A DNA stretch of 64,000 nucleotides, taken from Bacillus sp. FJAT-18017. GTDB lineage: Bacteria; Bacillota; Bacilli; Bacillales; Cytobacillaceae. Made by a program: the position numbers and the translations under genes. Within the stretch, counting starts at the first letter, position 1; the number at the start of each line of letters is the position of its first letter. Under the pieces are notes generated by a model that had not been told where the DNA came from, searched no databases, and saw only the letters and a list, made by a program, of their open reading frames with translations. Below are positions 1 to 7,917 of the stretch, piece by piece. The stretch is from the NCBI RefSeq assembly GCF_001278805.1, contig NZ_CP012602.1, forward strand, positions 2,572,001 to 2,636,000. Reading direction: 5' to 3'.

Positions 1-16
1 ATCTTTAATTGAGTTT

Positions 17-160
17 TGAAGGTGGGAACAGCCGGTAAAAGAGGCTTGCCGTCCTTCTTTTGGCTTATGAAGGTGGGAACAGCCTGAAAAAAGAGTGCGT
101 ACCGTCCTTCATTCGGTTTATGAAGTGGGAACAGCCTCAAACAAGTGTGCTTACCCACGG
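17..160. repeat. Tandem palindromic repeat, three units
   Basis: Three imperfect copies of a unit starting TGAAGGTGGGAACAGCC lie at about 17, 68 and 121, a period of 51-53 bp. In the first two units the leading GAAGG is matched by a trailing CCTTC, so each could fold back on itself. No convincing gene covers it. It resembles in design, not in sequence, the other intergenic arrays of this window. Confidence 0.7.
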
Positions 161-264
161 CCAGTACGAGCCGGCAAACAGTTTCCACTATCAGCTAACA
201 AATTTCACATTATGTATTTCAGTTTATTCTCCACGGATGATTAAAACCCTTTTTTTATAAAAAT

Positions 265-296
265 AAAGCCGGTACCTTTATGGGGGTACCGGCTTT
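265..296 (-). terminator. Terminator of the YitT-family gene
   Basis: A perfect 12-bp stem AAAGCCGGTACC / GGTACCGGCTTT with an 8-nt loop sits just past the stop of the minus-strand gene at 300. It is followed on the minus strand by a T-rich run. Confidence 0.9.
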
Positions 297-299
297 GGT

Positions 300-1112
300 T
301 CACGTGGTGGGTCTATGGAATAGCCCAACAACTTCGACTGTTTTTGTAATATTCACGAAGGCATGCGGGTCAACTTGTTTTATCAGTGATTTTACTTCGG
401 CTAATTCATATCGGGTAATGACCGTCATCAGGATATTCCGCTGCTGACTTGAATACCCTCCCATAGCATCGAGGACAGTGAGGCCTCTGTATACATTCTC
501 CACGAGCTGCTCCCTCATTTCGTCTCCCTTTGTGGTTATGATCATTAAGGTAAGCTTCACATGGTGAGTGTAGACACCATCAATGACTTTCCCAGTTACG
601 AAAATCGAAACAAGCGTATTTAGAGCTGTGTCCCAGTTGAATAAAAAACCGCTAAAAGCGATGATAACACCATTCATTGCTGATAAAAGTGTCCCAATTG
701 GGAAGTCCTTTTTTCGGGAAACAAGCATGGCAATGATATCGAGGCCGCCGGAAGAGGCAGATTCTCGCAAGATCAGTCCAATTCCGAGTCCAGCCAAAGC
801 ACCGCCAAATATCGAGGACAAAATGGTATTGTGGGCAAATTCATATACAGGTATAACAGATAGTCCTAAAGAAATGATTACAACCGAAACCATTGTGTTA
901 GTAATGAACTTTCTGCCCAATTTCTTATAGCCAAGAACAAGCAGGGGAAAATTCAGCAGAAAATTGGCAAGCCCTGTGTCGATCGGGGTAAGCATCCCAA
1001 AAATCATCGAAATTCCACTCAAGCCGCTTGATAGCACTTCATGAGGGATCAAAAACAAATTAAACGCAGCTGCAATGATTATGGATCCGATTGCGATAGC
1101 AAGTAGCTGCAT
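300..1112 (-). CDS. YitT family membrane protein (DUF161/DUF2179)
   Basis: 270-residue integral membrane protein of the YitT/YpjC/YqfU group, common in several copies in Bacillus; transport function is assumed but not established. About five hydrophobic segments fill residues 1-190, with the glycine-rich ESASSGGLDIIAM signature near 117-129. A soluble C-terminal DUF2179-like domain follows (about 195-265, starting THHVKLTLMIITT). The ATG at 1112 has AGGGGGAG six bases upstream. It is a single-gene unit with its own terminator. Family assignment is firm; substrate is unknown. Confidence 0.88.
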   Translation of the reverse strand: MQLLAIAIGSIIIAAAFNLFLIPHEVLSSGLSGISMIFGMLTPIDTGLANFLLNFPLLVLGYKKLGRKFITNTMVSVVIISLGLSVIPVYEFAHNTILSSIFGGALAGLGIGLILRESASSGGLDIIAMLVSRKKDFPIGTLLSAMNGVIIAFSGFLFNWDTALNTLVSIFVTGKVIDGVYTHHVKLTLMIITTKGDEMREQLVENVYRGLTVLDAMGGYSSQQRNILMTVITRYELAEVKSLIKQVDPHAFVNITKTVEVVGLFHRPTT

Positions 1113-1332
1113 TAAGAACTCCCCCTAACCGAAAACATTCTTTTTCTACAATAACAGCTTGGGGGTATCGAAGTAAATTTGATAGTTTATTTCTACAATT
1201 GAAACAACTGAGGTGTGTTCTCCGCGTTAAACATGCCACCACTAAACGATTTGAGCTGCTAGAAGTTAACTCCCTCTTTTCGCGGATAACTTTTACCCGA
1301 ATCAATCGGATTTTTACTAATTAGTTGGAATA

Positions 1333-1368
1333 AAAAACAAAACACAGCCGAATTTTGCAGCTGTGTTT
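1333..1368 (-). terminator. Terminator of the ZIP transporter gene
   Basis: Inverted repeat AACACAGC / GCTGTGTT (1341-1348, 1360-1367) overlaps the stop codon of the minus-strand gene and is followed on that strand by TTTTGTTTTTT. Confidence 0.85.
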
Positions 1369-2098
1369 ATCCGAGGTTTTCAACCATAAATAGCATAAGA
1401 ATTAGACCGATAATAAATGAGTATGTTGGAAAACGCACACTCTCCCCTTCCTGGCTTTCAGGGATAAGCTCTTTGTAAATAATGAACAGCATTGCGCCTG
1501 CCGCTATACTGAGGCCAAACGGGACAATACCATCAATCTTTGAAGCGAGGCCGTATCCAATCAGCGAGGATAGAAATTCGACGAGACCTGTGCCTGTAGC
1601 GATTAATAATGCCCACCACTTAGATATTTTTTCTTTTATTAAATAAAGTGCGACGAGAAATCCTTCAGGGGCGTTTTGAAGCCCTATTGCAAAAGCAATC
1701 AAACCTCCGAGTGAAGCATTATCGGAACCGTAACTTACACCAACAGATAGGCCTTCTGGAATGTTATGGACTGTCATTGCACAGAGCACCACGAATGTGC
1801 TTTTTGAAATGGTGATATTCAAACGAGAGTTGTCGAAGTCCAGCTTACAGAAAAATTGGTCAAGCAAGTTCAATAAGAAGGTTCCTGCAAGCAGGCCGAA
1901 CCCCAAAATCCATAGGTTAGAGGCTTTCAGTGCTTCCGGGATCAAACTGAAGGCTGAAGCGGCCAGCATAATGCCTGAAGCAAGTGCCAGCAAATTGTAC
2001 CTGAATTTGTTTGAGATTCCTTTTACAAATAGAATCGGCAAAGCTCCGACACCCGTCGCCAATGCCGAGATAAGACTGCCAATATATACACTTTCCAT
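1367..2098 (-). CDS. ZIP family divalent metal transporter
   Basis: 243-residue polytopic membrane protein of the ZIP (ZupT/GufA-like) family, which imports Zn, Mn or Fe. Eight hydrophobic segments are apparent. The hallmark metal site is visible in transmembrane segment 4 as HNIPEG, and segment 5 carries the matching QNAPEG. The in-frame TTG at 2110 lies on the ribosome binding site; ATG at 2098 is preferred because GGAGGA ends four bases upstream. It stands alone between two intergenic gaps. Substrate cannot be told from sequence. No metal-responsive operator was recognised upstream. Confidence 0.9.
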   Translation of the reverse strand: MESVYIGSLISALATGVGALPILFVKGISNKFRYNLLALASGIMLAASAFSLIPEALKASNLWILGFGLLAGTFLLNLLDQFFCKLDFDNSRLNITISKSTFVVLCAMTVHNIPEGLSVGVSYGSDNASLGGLIAFAIGLQNAPEGFLVALYLIKEKISKWWALLIATGTGLVEFLSSLIGYGLASKIDGIVPFGLSIAAGAMLFIIYKELIPESQEGESVRFPTYSFIIGLILMLFMVENLG

Positions 2099-2211
2099 AT
2101 AATCCTCCAACAGATGACTTGAGATACATTCGATATTTTGTACCCAACTGCAGAAGGATTTAATCCCTGGAAAATTATTCTTCCATTAATGAACGGTTAT
2201 TAACTTCTCCG

Positions 2212-2284
2212 CATCAAATTGTACCCGAAATCCACTTTCAAGGACATTTCAGGCATCCCCGATATCAAATCGTACTCGAGTTTA
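2212..2284. repeat. Short two-copy repeat in the gap before 2390
   Basis: The gap 2099-2389 holds two imperfect copies of TCAAAT(T/C)GTAC(C/T)CGA at 2214 and 2265, 51 bp apart. Nothing else was recognised in the gap. Confidence 0.4.
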
Positions 2285-2389
2285 AATAATAATTTTATTC
2301 AGGAATTTTGTAAAAAAGAGCAGGATTTTACGGTATTTTGACGAAAGGTAAGGGTAGAGAGAAAAAGACAATGTTAGGGGGATAAAGGA

Positions 2390-2620
2390 ATGGATAAGGT
2401 TACGCATATTTCATTTATTCTTTACCACTCATCAGAGGATCCTGACGTACGGTCGAAAGCACTTGATTTATTAAATGGAGAAACGTCTTTGCATGAAATG
2501 CGGAAAGAGGCCGGGATGCTCCATCTCTTGGAGGCGGCCGAAGCAATCGTGAAAAGGCAAAAAGCCAATAAAGATGATATTCAGCGTTTCGTTGAGGAAT
2601 ATCTGCTGGTTGAAGCATAA
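2390..2620 (+). CDS. Small hypothetical protein, 76 aa
   Basis: Soluble, mostly helical 76-residue protein with no signal peptide or membrane segment and no family I recognise. The ATG is preceded by AGGGGGATAAAGGA, and a strong terminator follows five bases after the stop, so it is probably a real monocistronic gene. The acidic and basic residues are mixed, with a likely two- or three-helix layout (residues 15-35, 38-55, 58-72). No function is proposed. Confidence 0.7.
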   Translation: MDKVTHISFILYHSSEDPDVRSKALDLLNGETSLHEMRKEAGMLHLLEAAEAIVKRQKANKDDIQRFVEEYLLVEA

Positions 2621-2624
2621 CTAT

Positions 2625-2650
2625 AACTCCCGAATCTGGGAGTTTTTTTA
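2625..2650 (+). terminator. Terminator after the 76-aa gene
   Basis: AACTCCC / GGGAGTT stem with a short loop followed by TTTTTTT. Confidence 0.9.
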
Positions 2651-2712
2651 TTTCCTGCTGTAACCTTTACAGTAAAACTGACGACTAAAGATATAACCGG
2701 TTTTTAATAGTG

Positions 2713-2740
2713 TTTCTTCATGCCCAATTTGTGGTATAAT
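2713..2740 (+). promoter_or_regulatory. Probable sigma-A promoter of the 44-aa gene
   Basis: A perfect TATAAT at 2735-2740 carries the extended -10 TGG; the -35 region is weak. It would give a 5' untranslated region of about 170 nt before the small gene at 2920. Confidence 0.4.
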
Positions 2741-2919
2741 TAAGGACTGGTAACTTTTGCTTGGTCTCCTTTGCCTTGACTTCAGCGGCTTTTATTTTTT
2801 AAAAAAAGCATGCATTGTTCCTGCTGTGAATACGATTTTTATATCGGCAGGTTTAGTCAGCGAAAATGCGGGAAACTAAAGTATTGTTATACCAATATAA
2901 TAATGGAAGGATGGTAAAT

Positions 2920-3054
2920 ATGGTACAGGTAAATGTAAAAGTTGAGTACCTTGGCCGCAACTACTTGACGAATGTAATTGCAAATCCTCATGCAAGTGAA
3001 GAAGAAATTATGCAGCTCGCACTTGAGCAAGTCAAGAAACAGTGGGGATTATAG
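2920..3054 (+). CDS. Small protein, BA3454 stress-protein-like, 44 aa
   Basis: A 44-residue protein beginning MVQVNVKVEYLGRNY and ending VKKQWGL. The pattern of a short beta hairpin, an SEEEIMQLA helix and a terminal KKQW resembles the small Bacillus family annotated as BA3454 stress response protein; this match is from memory and not certain. In-frame ATGs occur at 2866, 2911 and 2920. The last is chosen because GGAAGG lies nine bases before it. Function is unknown. Confidence 0.6.
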   Translation: MVQVNVKVEYLGRNYLTNVIANPHASEEEIMQLALEQVKKQWGL

Positions 3055-3087
3055 AATGACACTAACCCTTGGGGAAGTAAATTTACG

Positions 3088-3140
3088 ATAGACGGAGCAT
3101 TTCCGCTTTAAAAGCAGATAACGGAAATGATTCCGTCTAT
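3088..3140. terminator. Bidirectional terminator / CGGA-type palindrome
   Basis: Long imperfect stem ATAGACGGA..CATTTCCG / CGGAAATG..TCCGTCTAT between two convergent genes. The arms resemble those of the repeat array at 59540-59730, so it may be a single member of that repeat family recruited as a terminator. Confidence 0.75.
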
Positions 3141-3159
3141 TTTATTTAATTAAGTTTAT

Positions 3160-3843
3160 TTATTCAAGTTCATATCCGGTCATTGAATCCATATTGCTTG
3201 CTATCATGGCGATAATTGTGCTTGCCTCTTCTTTTGTAAAAATGAAGTTGGTTTCATCTTTCACTAGTTCATCATCTTCTGTCCAAAGTCGGTTGACACG
3301 CCGCAGGACGCCGTCACCGGTTTCTGGTACAACTCCAAATTGATATGTCACCTCTACTTCATCTTCTTTAAGGAAAGCAGTTACTTCAGGAGTTTCCCAC
3401 TCCACATCGATTTCCTCATAAATTTCATCATCGGAATATGCAATAACAGTTACGTCATCATCAACAAAATCAACGGTGTCTTCGTCCAAGATATCAACAT
3501 ATTCATCCAGTTCGTCGTCTCCATCCATGTATTCGTGGAAGCTTTCATGGACGGCATCGATAATATTGTCAATGTCAGGCAAAATTGTCCTGGCTGGCTG
3601 CTCAAGATCTGCATCGATCGTTTCAATATAGAATTCCTCGTTGTGGGGGTCAAAGAATAACGTACAGAAATAATCGCGGCCATCGGTATCACAATCCTGC
3701 TCGGTATCAACAAAAAACTCGATTCTTGGATGCCTGGAGCCGCGTTCAACTGCCATCTGGCCGGCCTGATCATATTTTTCGCAAATTGATTCCAAGTGGT
3801 CCTGCAGTTCAGCACTGACTCGGTCAAACCATTCCATTGACAT
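3160..3843 (-). CDS. Hypothetical acidic cytosolic protein, 227 aa
   Basis: Unrecognised soluble protein, extremely rich in Asp and Glu, especially residues 108-160 (for example DGDDELDEYVDILDEDTVDF). No signal peptide, membrane segment or catalytic motif is evident. The in-frame TTG at 3849 is too close to the ribosome binding site; ATG at 3843 has GAAGGG ten bases upstream. It is convergent with the 44-aa gene and shares its terminator. The acidity could suit cation or protein binding, but that is speculation. Confidence 0.75.
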   Translation of the reverse strand: MSMEWFDRVSAELQDHLESICEKYDQAGQMAVERGSRHPRIEFFVDTEQDCDTDGRDYFCTLFFDPHNEEFYIETIDADLEQPARTILPDIDNIIDAVHESFHEYMDGDDELDEYVDILDEDTVDFVDDDVTVIAYSDDEIYEEIDVEWETPEVTAFLKEDEVEVTYQFGVVPETGDGVLRRVNRLWTEDDELVKDETNFIFTKEEASTIIAMIASNMDSMTGYELE

Positions 3844-3918
3844 TTGCAATCTTCCCTTCTTTTGTAGTCTCGAATAGTATGCTCAAAGGTAGCAGAATGA
3901 GGACTGGCACATTTTTGT

Positions 3919-3947
3919 AAAAAAAAACCGAGCCTTTTAAGCCCGGT
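3919..3947 (-). terminator. Terminator of the flavin oxidoreductase gene
   Basis: Minus-strand hairpin ACCGGGC / GCTCGGT with one mismatch followed by a run of T. It lies 94 bases past the stop of the gene at 4041. Confidence 0.7.
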
Positions 3948-4040
3948 AAAAGAAGTTTGATTCCTGAAATTTTGTGAAGTTTTTCGAGTGCAATTTGAAG
4001 TGCTGCCTGACTAGAAATAATTGACCGAGTCCATGAAGAG

Positions 4041-5006
4041 TTAAACCGCCTGTTGGGTTACAAAATCATATTCTGCAGCAATCGTTTCAATGATTGTTTT
4101 GACCGGCAGGATTTTGTCGATTTCGCCAACCCTTGCTCCAGCGAAAACTAGGCCCATGTCGACATCACCATTCAACGATCTAAGTAGTGAATCCATCGTG
4201 CAGAATCGATAAGTACAGCTTTTTAGGCAGTCATTGCATTTCGCCACTTTGTATTTGCCGTTATCCTTGATAATATCAGCAAATGTATTCCGGATTGCTC
4301 TGCCATGTAAGCCCACAGTCGTCTTAACAAGCATTAAATCTTCCTCTTTAGCTTCAACATACTTTTGTTTAAAAGATAGCGGAGCGTCGCATTCTTCGCT
4401 TGCAACGAACCTGGTCCCCATTTGTACGCCTGAGGCCCCCATTTGAATTGCTTTGGCAATATCAGCTCCGGTTAATATTCCTCCCGCAGCGATAACCGGG
4501 ATTTTAACAGCCTCGATTACTTCCGGCAAGATATCAAACATCGGCCGGTCGGTACCAAGGTGCCCGCCTGCTTCAAAGCCCTCAACAACTACCGCTGATG
4601 CCCCTAGTCGTTCGGAGAGCTTTGCCAGTTTCGGTGTTGAGACAATCGATAGAACAGGTACTCCTGCTTCTCTGCCCCAGGCATACATATCCCTGGAAAT
4701 CCCAGCTCCAGAAATGATGAAATCAACTTTTTCTTCTATAGCTGTCTTCATTTTTTCAGCAAAATCTTTCACGGCGAATAAAACGTTAACCCCGATATAT
4801 CCTTTACCCTCTGAAAGTTCACGTGCCTTGCGGATATGATAGCGTAATTCATCAGTTGTAATGCCTGTCCCGGATATAATGCCTATTCCGCCCGCTCGTG
4901 CAACGGCGGAAGCAAGGCCGCTCAGGGAGATTCCTACACCCATGCCTCCCTGGATAATCGGATACTCGGATTCCATATGGCCAATCTTTAATTGTGGAAG
5001 CTTCAC
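4041..5006 (-). CDS. NAD(P)H-dependent flavin oxidoreductase (nitronate monooxygenase-like)
   Basis: 321-residue TIM-barrel flavoprotein of the nitronate monooxygenase / FabK-like family. It begins with the family pattern YPIIQGGMGVGIS (residues 15-27). VPVLSIVSTP, the glycine-rich VVEGFEAGGHLGTD (about 138-151) and PVIAAGGI..GAD (FMN phosphate binding) follow. The C-terminal region has a cysteine cluster, CNDCLKSCTYRFC (about 258-270), typical of a subgroup and possibly a metal or Fe-S site. The start is GTG with AGAGG eight bases upstream. Substrate (nitronate versus enoyl-ACP) cannot be decided here. Confidence 0.88.
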   Translation of the reverse strand: MKLPQLKIGHMESEYPIIQGGMGVGISLSGLASAVARAGGIGIISGTGITTDELRYHIRKARELSEGKGYIGVNVLFAVKDFAEKMKTAIEEKVDFIISGAGISRDMYAWGREAGVPVLSIVSTPKLAKLSERLGASAVVVEGFEAGGHLGTDRPMFDILPEVIEAVKIPVIAAGGILTGADIAKAIQMGASGVQMGTRFVASEECDAPLSFKQKYVEAKEEDLMLVKTTVGLHGRAIRNTFADIIKDNGKYKVAKCNDCLKSCTYRFCTMDSLLRSLNGDVDMGLVFAGARVGEIDKILPVKTIIETIAAEYDFVTQQAV

Positions 5007-5237
5007 TTTGGGTTCCTCTTTTCTTTAGCTTGATACGTTTATTGTATACCTATATGGAGAATAAATAAGTGATATTTATCACCAGGTACTAATAACTGAT
5101 ATAATCTTATGTGGATACGGTTGGTTGCGGAGGTGCATTTTACCAGTATAAAAACCTAGTCTATTTGTTTAGGGATGGACAATGCGAGGTATATAGATAA
5201 GGCAAGACCAAAACAAAACAGGAGGGACTGGTTCAAA

Positions 5238-5351
5238 ATGCAATACGCACGAGAAACAGCGACTCAAAGGTTAGTGTTTGGGCTTGCAAGTGGTGAAGGG
5301 ACATTTGCAGAGCTGTCGAAAGGCACGCTCGTCTATAATCGATATATTTAA
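5238..5351 (+). CDS. Orphan 37-aa ORF in a structured transcript
   Basis: ATG with an excellent ribosome binding site (AGGAGGG, ten bases upstream) opens a 37-codon frame starting MQYARETATQRLVFGLASG. I do not recognise it. Its stop codon lies inside the palindrome ATCGATAT..ATATCGAT, and further hairpins and a strong terminator follow, so the transcript would be about 250-300 nt with one short ORF. It could encode a small protein or be a leader or sRNA with a translated part. No gene follows on the same strand before 11387. Confidence 0.5.
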   Translation: MQYARETATQRLVFGLASGEGTFAELSKGTLVYNRYI

Positions 5352-5453
5352 TATCGATACGACCCCGTGCAAATCGTTACCCTAGCTGCTTTTAGTAAGT
5401 CTACGTCCTAAACTTTTTAGGGCAAAGGGAATGGTCCTGTTTATACGGGACAG
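5338..5453 (+). other. Series of RNA hairpins downstream of the 37-aa ORF
   Basis: Three consecutive inverted repeats are visible: ATCGATAT / ATATCGAT (5338-5359), CCTAAA / TTTAGG (5407-5421) and GTCCTGT / ACGGGAC (about 5435-5452). They lie between the short ORF and the terminator and suggest a folded RNA rather than spacer. No known riboswitch class was recognised. Confidence 0.45.
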
Positions 5454-5455
5454 AG

Positions 5456-5489
5456 AAAAGGTGCAGACCAATCGGTTTGCACCTTTTTT
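5456..5489 (+). terminator. Strong terminator of the short-ORF transcript
   Basis: AAAAGGTGCA / TGCACCTTTTTT stem with a 12-nt loop and a run of six T. Confidence 0.9.
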
Positions 5490-5493
5490 CATT

Positions 5494-5694
5494 ATGAATG
5501 ACATTTTGATTGAAAAACGAATACGAAGTGTCATTCAGTCTGTATGAGTGACACTTCAATAGAAAAAGGAATGCCAAATGTTATTCATCGTCTGTATGAA
5601 TGACACTTCAATCGAAAAAGCAATTCCAAATGTCATTCATAGTCTGTATGAATGACATTTGAACCGAAAAACGTATGCCAATTGTCATTCATCG
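5494..5694. repeat. Palindromic tandem array, AATGACA family, four units
   Basis: Four units, each opening with (T)GAATGACA(T/C)TT and closing with (A)TGTCATTCA, start near 5495, 5545, 5597 and 5648, a period of about 52 bp. Unit ends are mutually complementary while the middles vary. The same arm sequence recurs in another array at 56404-56650. The rest of the gap up to 5791 has one short palindrome GTGCCAGGCAC at 5714 and no gene. Confidence 0.9.
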
Positions 5695-5790
5695 GCTAAA
5701 TAAATAGCGAACAGTGCCAGGCACCCCCGATTTTTCCTGTTACACAAACATCGCGTCATTTCAGCTGGGTGACTCCAAATAATAACCGTA

Positions 5791-7026
5791 TTACTTTAGC
5801 CCAACTGGCAAGTAATAAGATAAGTTATTAGTGATCAGCCCGCCAGCTCTGAAACCGACCGCGGCAGGCTTCCCCCCCAACAGGAAACATCCAGTCAGGA
5901 TATGGCCTTTCTGCTCGCCTTTTTCTGTTTGAATGTGCTTAACCGGCAGTTCCGCAAACTCCTGGTAAAGAGAAACGTATTCGGTATAGGAGGTTTGCTC
6001 ATCGGCAAGTTCCAGGCTGCCTTCGCTTGAAAAGATTTCTACCGTATCTCCTTCCCTGCCGAACACGGGCTTCTTGACGAATTTTTTTCCCTGCTGAAGA
6101 AATGTATCGGGTTCGAGGTATGACGGGAGAAAATACTTGTTTATCCAGGCATGTTCGAGTTCTGTATAGAACGGGCTTCCTCCTTCATGAAGGTTCCAGA
6201 CGATTGCCAGCACCGCTTTATTTTGTAAAAGAAAAGCCGACATTGGGTTAATAATTGCCAGTTTGCCTTCAAGGACAAGTTCGAGAAGCCAAACACCAAT
6301 CGGATTGCCTTGATCATCTTGCTCTTTAACCAAATTTTCAATAGGATACGTCTGTCGGTAAAGTACATCTATTTTTACGCCTTGATCATCAAACAAGCCT
6401 ACTCCCTGCTGAATTGACAATTGATCCAGCGGGACAAATTTAGAAGGAAGTCCCGAAATTTCCTTTAAATAAATGCTCGTTTCCCGGTCCTCAATATTGT
6501 CTCCGTGGGCTGTAAAAATGACAAATGGGTTAATAGCGGAAACAGAGGCTGCCGCAGCTTGAACGCTTTTTCTGACAGCATTCGCGAGCTTTGCCTCCAA
6601 CCCGGAATTCGGGTCCTCCACTCCAAATTCAGTACATACCCTTCCATTGACGAAGAAGCATTCCTTTATAAAAGTCGGCGTGTCTGCATTAATTTCAAGG
6701 CATTTATACCCCGAAGCAGTCCTCGCGAGATCCAGGCGGGCGATGGTTGTTTCGCGGTGATTTGATTTTATCCGGAGGAATGGGATTGTTTCCTTTGGGT
6801 ATCCCATTTCCGCAAGGCTTTCATCATCGAGGTTACGCAGCAATTCATTCGTCTTAAAAAGAATTTCGCCAATTTTGCTGCTCGCTTCCCTTATCTCCTC
6901 GAATTCTGCCTTATCCTCAAGCGCAATATCGTAGAGTGCATATTCCTCCCCGTAAAGGTCTGGCCAAAAGCTTTCTACCCCGCTGTAGAAGGAGTTTCTT
7001 TTTTCATTAGAAAAAGAGGATGTCAT
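5791..7026 (-). CDS. Glutathionylspermidine-synthase-family ATP-grasp ligase
   Basis: 411-residue homologue of the C-terminal synthetase domain of glutathionylspermidine synthase, like E. coli YgiC/YjfC; the amidase domain of the bifunctional enzyme is absent. Family features are the ARLDLARTASGYKCLEINADTP block (nucleotide and Mg site), INPMSAFLLQNKAVLA, and KKFVKKPVFGREGDTVEIF near 315-333, the phosphate-loop-like segment. The start ATG overlaps the upstream stop as ATGA, so translation is coupled. In related operons such ligases are predicted to add amino acids or amines to peptides or proteins; the substrate here is unknown. Bacillus lacks glutathione, so a glutathione product is unlikely. 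Confidence 0.87.
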   Translation of the reverse strand: MTSSFSNEKRNSFYSGVESFWPDLYGEEYALYDIALEDKAEFEEIREASSKIGEILFKTNELLRNLDDESLAEMGYPKETIPFLRIKSNHRETTIARLDLARTASGYKCLEINADTPTFIKECFFVNGRVCTEFGVEDPNSGLEAKLANAVRKSVQAAAASVSAINPFVIFTAHGDNIEDRETSIYLKEISGLPSKFVPLDQLSIQQGVGLFDDQGVKIDVLYRQTYPIENLVKEQDDQGNPIGVWLLELVLEGKLAIINPMSAFLLQNKAVLAIVWNLHEGGSPFYTELEHAWINKYFLPSYLEPDTFLQQGKKFVKKPVFGREGDTVEIFSSEGSLELADEQTSYTEYVSLYQEFAELPVKHIQTEKGEQKGHILTGCFLLGGKPAAVGFRAGGLITNNLSYYLPVGLK

Positions 7027-7487
7027 GCCACATCCTCCTCCAATGGTTTCACATAAATGACGTATACTGAACGGTCTTCATCTATTTCGGTTGAGGTTGT
7101 TTCCATCAACCCTTGGCCTGGAACATCGACAATATCTTTCAGTAAATACCTGATAATCTCAAAATGTGTATTGACTGCAAGTAAAACAAGCTTTTTGTAA
7201 TTTTCACGTTCATCATGGCTTCGGAACTCGATATACAAGCCTTTTCCGTGAAAGTTCTCTTCATCCAGGGCGGGATAGTTCCTGCCGACTTCTTTTAAAA
7301 CAAGAACGTCCTCGTCTCCTTCCATTTCATTCGCGAGAAGTTCGTATTGCGTCCCTCTCATGATGAAATATGTACAAAGCTGGCGGGCATAAAACTCGTC
7401 TATCCCGACATCCGGAGCCTTGTATTCGTAGAAAGGTTTGTACGTTCCATTTCCCTGGTCAATATAATATGTTAGTTTTTTTAACAT
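7023..7487 (-). CDS. Hypothetical protein of the ATP-grasp operon, 154 aa
   Basis: Soluble 154-residue protein with no recognised family and no membrane segment. It is rich in Tyr and acidic residues. It overlaps the ligase gene by four bases and lies ten bases after the DUF350 gene, so it is clearly part of the unit. By position it could correspond to the extra cytosolic partner (DUF2491/YjfK-like) found in proteobacterial DUF350 operons, but I see no sequence match that proves it. Confidence 0.75.
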   Translation of the reverse strand: MLKKLTYYIDQGNGTYKPFYEYKAPDVGIDEFYARQLCTYFIMRGTQYELLANEMEGDEDVLVLKEVGRNYPALDEENFHGKGLYIEFRSHDERENYKKLVLLAVNTHFEIIRYLLKDIVDVPGQGLMETTSTEIDEDRSVYVIYVKPLEEDVA

Positions 7488-7497
7488 GGTTCACCTC

Positions 7498-7896
7498 TTA
7501 ATAAGAGAGACATTTTGATACAATCCAGCCTATCGAAATAGATAGAGAAAACAGCATCGCTCCTACAGCCCTGTTGTCCTCTTCTATCGCTTTGCTAATC
7601 GAATAGCGGATTGTAATGATTTCAGCGAGATTGAATGCGGCTATCTGTGCAAGAATTCCAATTGTTCCCCAAATGGCCATATCTAAAAGTGATACGGAAA
7701 ATTCCGCTGCAGCCCCGAGGACGAGCGCAAGTCCGATGATTTTCCCTCCGAGCGACATGGCCGCTGTCAGGTTTTTCTGGCCAATCAGGCTAAATTCCTT
7801 AATTTTCGGCGTGCTCCAAACGAACAATATGATACCCGTGGTGAGGAGCGCCAGCCCAACACCAAGATATGCAAAGAAATTTGCATATAATTCCAT
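7498..7896 (-). CDS. DUF350 family membrane protein (YjfL-like)
   Basis: 132-residue protein with four predicted membrane segments (about 10-28, 48-65, 72-93 and 112-130), as in DUF350 / E. coli YjfL. The NLAEIITIRYSISKAIEEDN loop carries the charged conserved region. In-frame TTG at 7899 would be only four bases from the GGGGG ribosome binding site, so ATG at 7896 is chosen. DUF350 proteins recur beside GSP-synthase-like ATP-grasp ligases in many phyla, and the same link is seen here. Confidence 0.85.
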   Translation of the reverse strand: MELYANFFAYLGVGLALLTTGIILFVWSTPKIKEFSLIGQKNLTAAMSLGGKIIGLALVLGAAAEFSVSLLDMAIWGTIGILAQIAAFNLAEIITIRYSISKAIEEDNRAVGAMLFSLSISIGWIVSKCLSY

Positions 7897-7917
7897 CAAC
7901 TTACCCCCTAAATACTA

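Noticed and set aside
1060..1305. 81-codon minus-strand frame upstream of the YitT gene
   Set aside because: It overlaps the start of the YitT gene, has no ribosome binding site and shows no protein-like composition.
5494..5694. CRISPR array
   Set aside because: Units are inverted-repeat blocks with variable middles and no constant repeat of 25-40 bp; there are no cas genes anywhere in the window.
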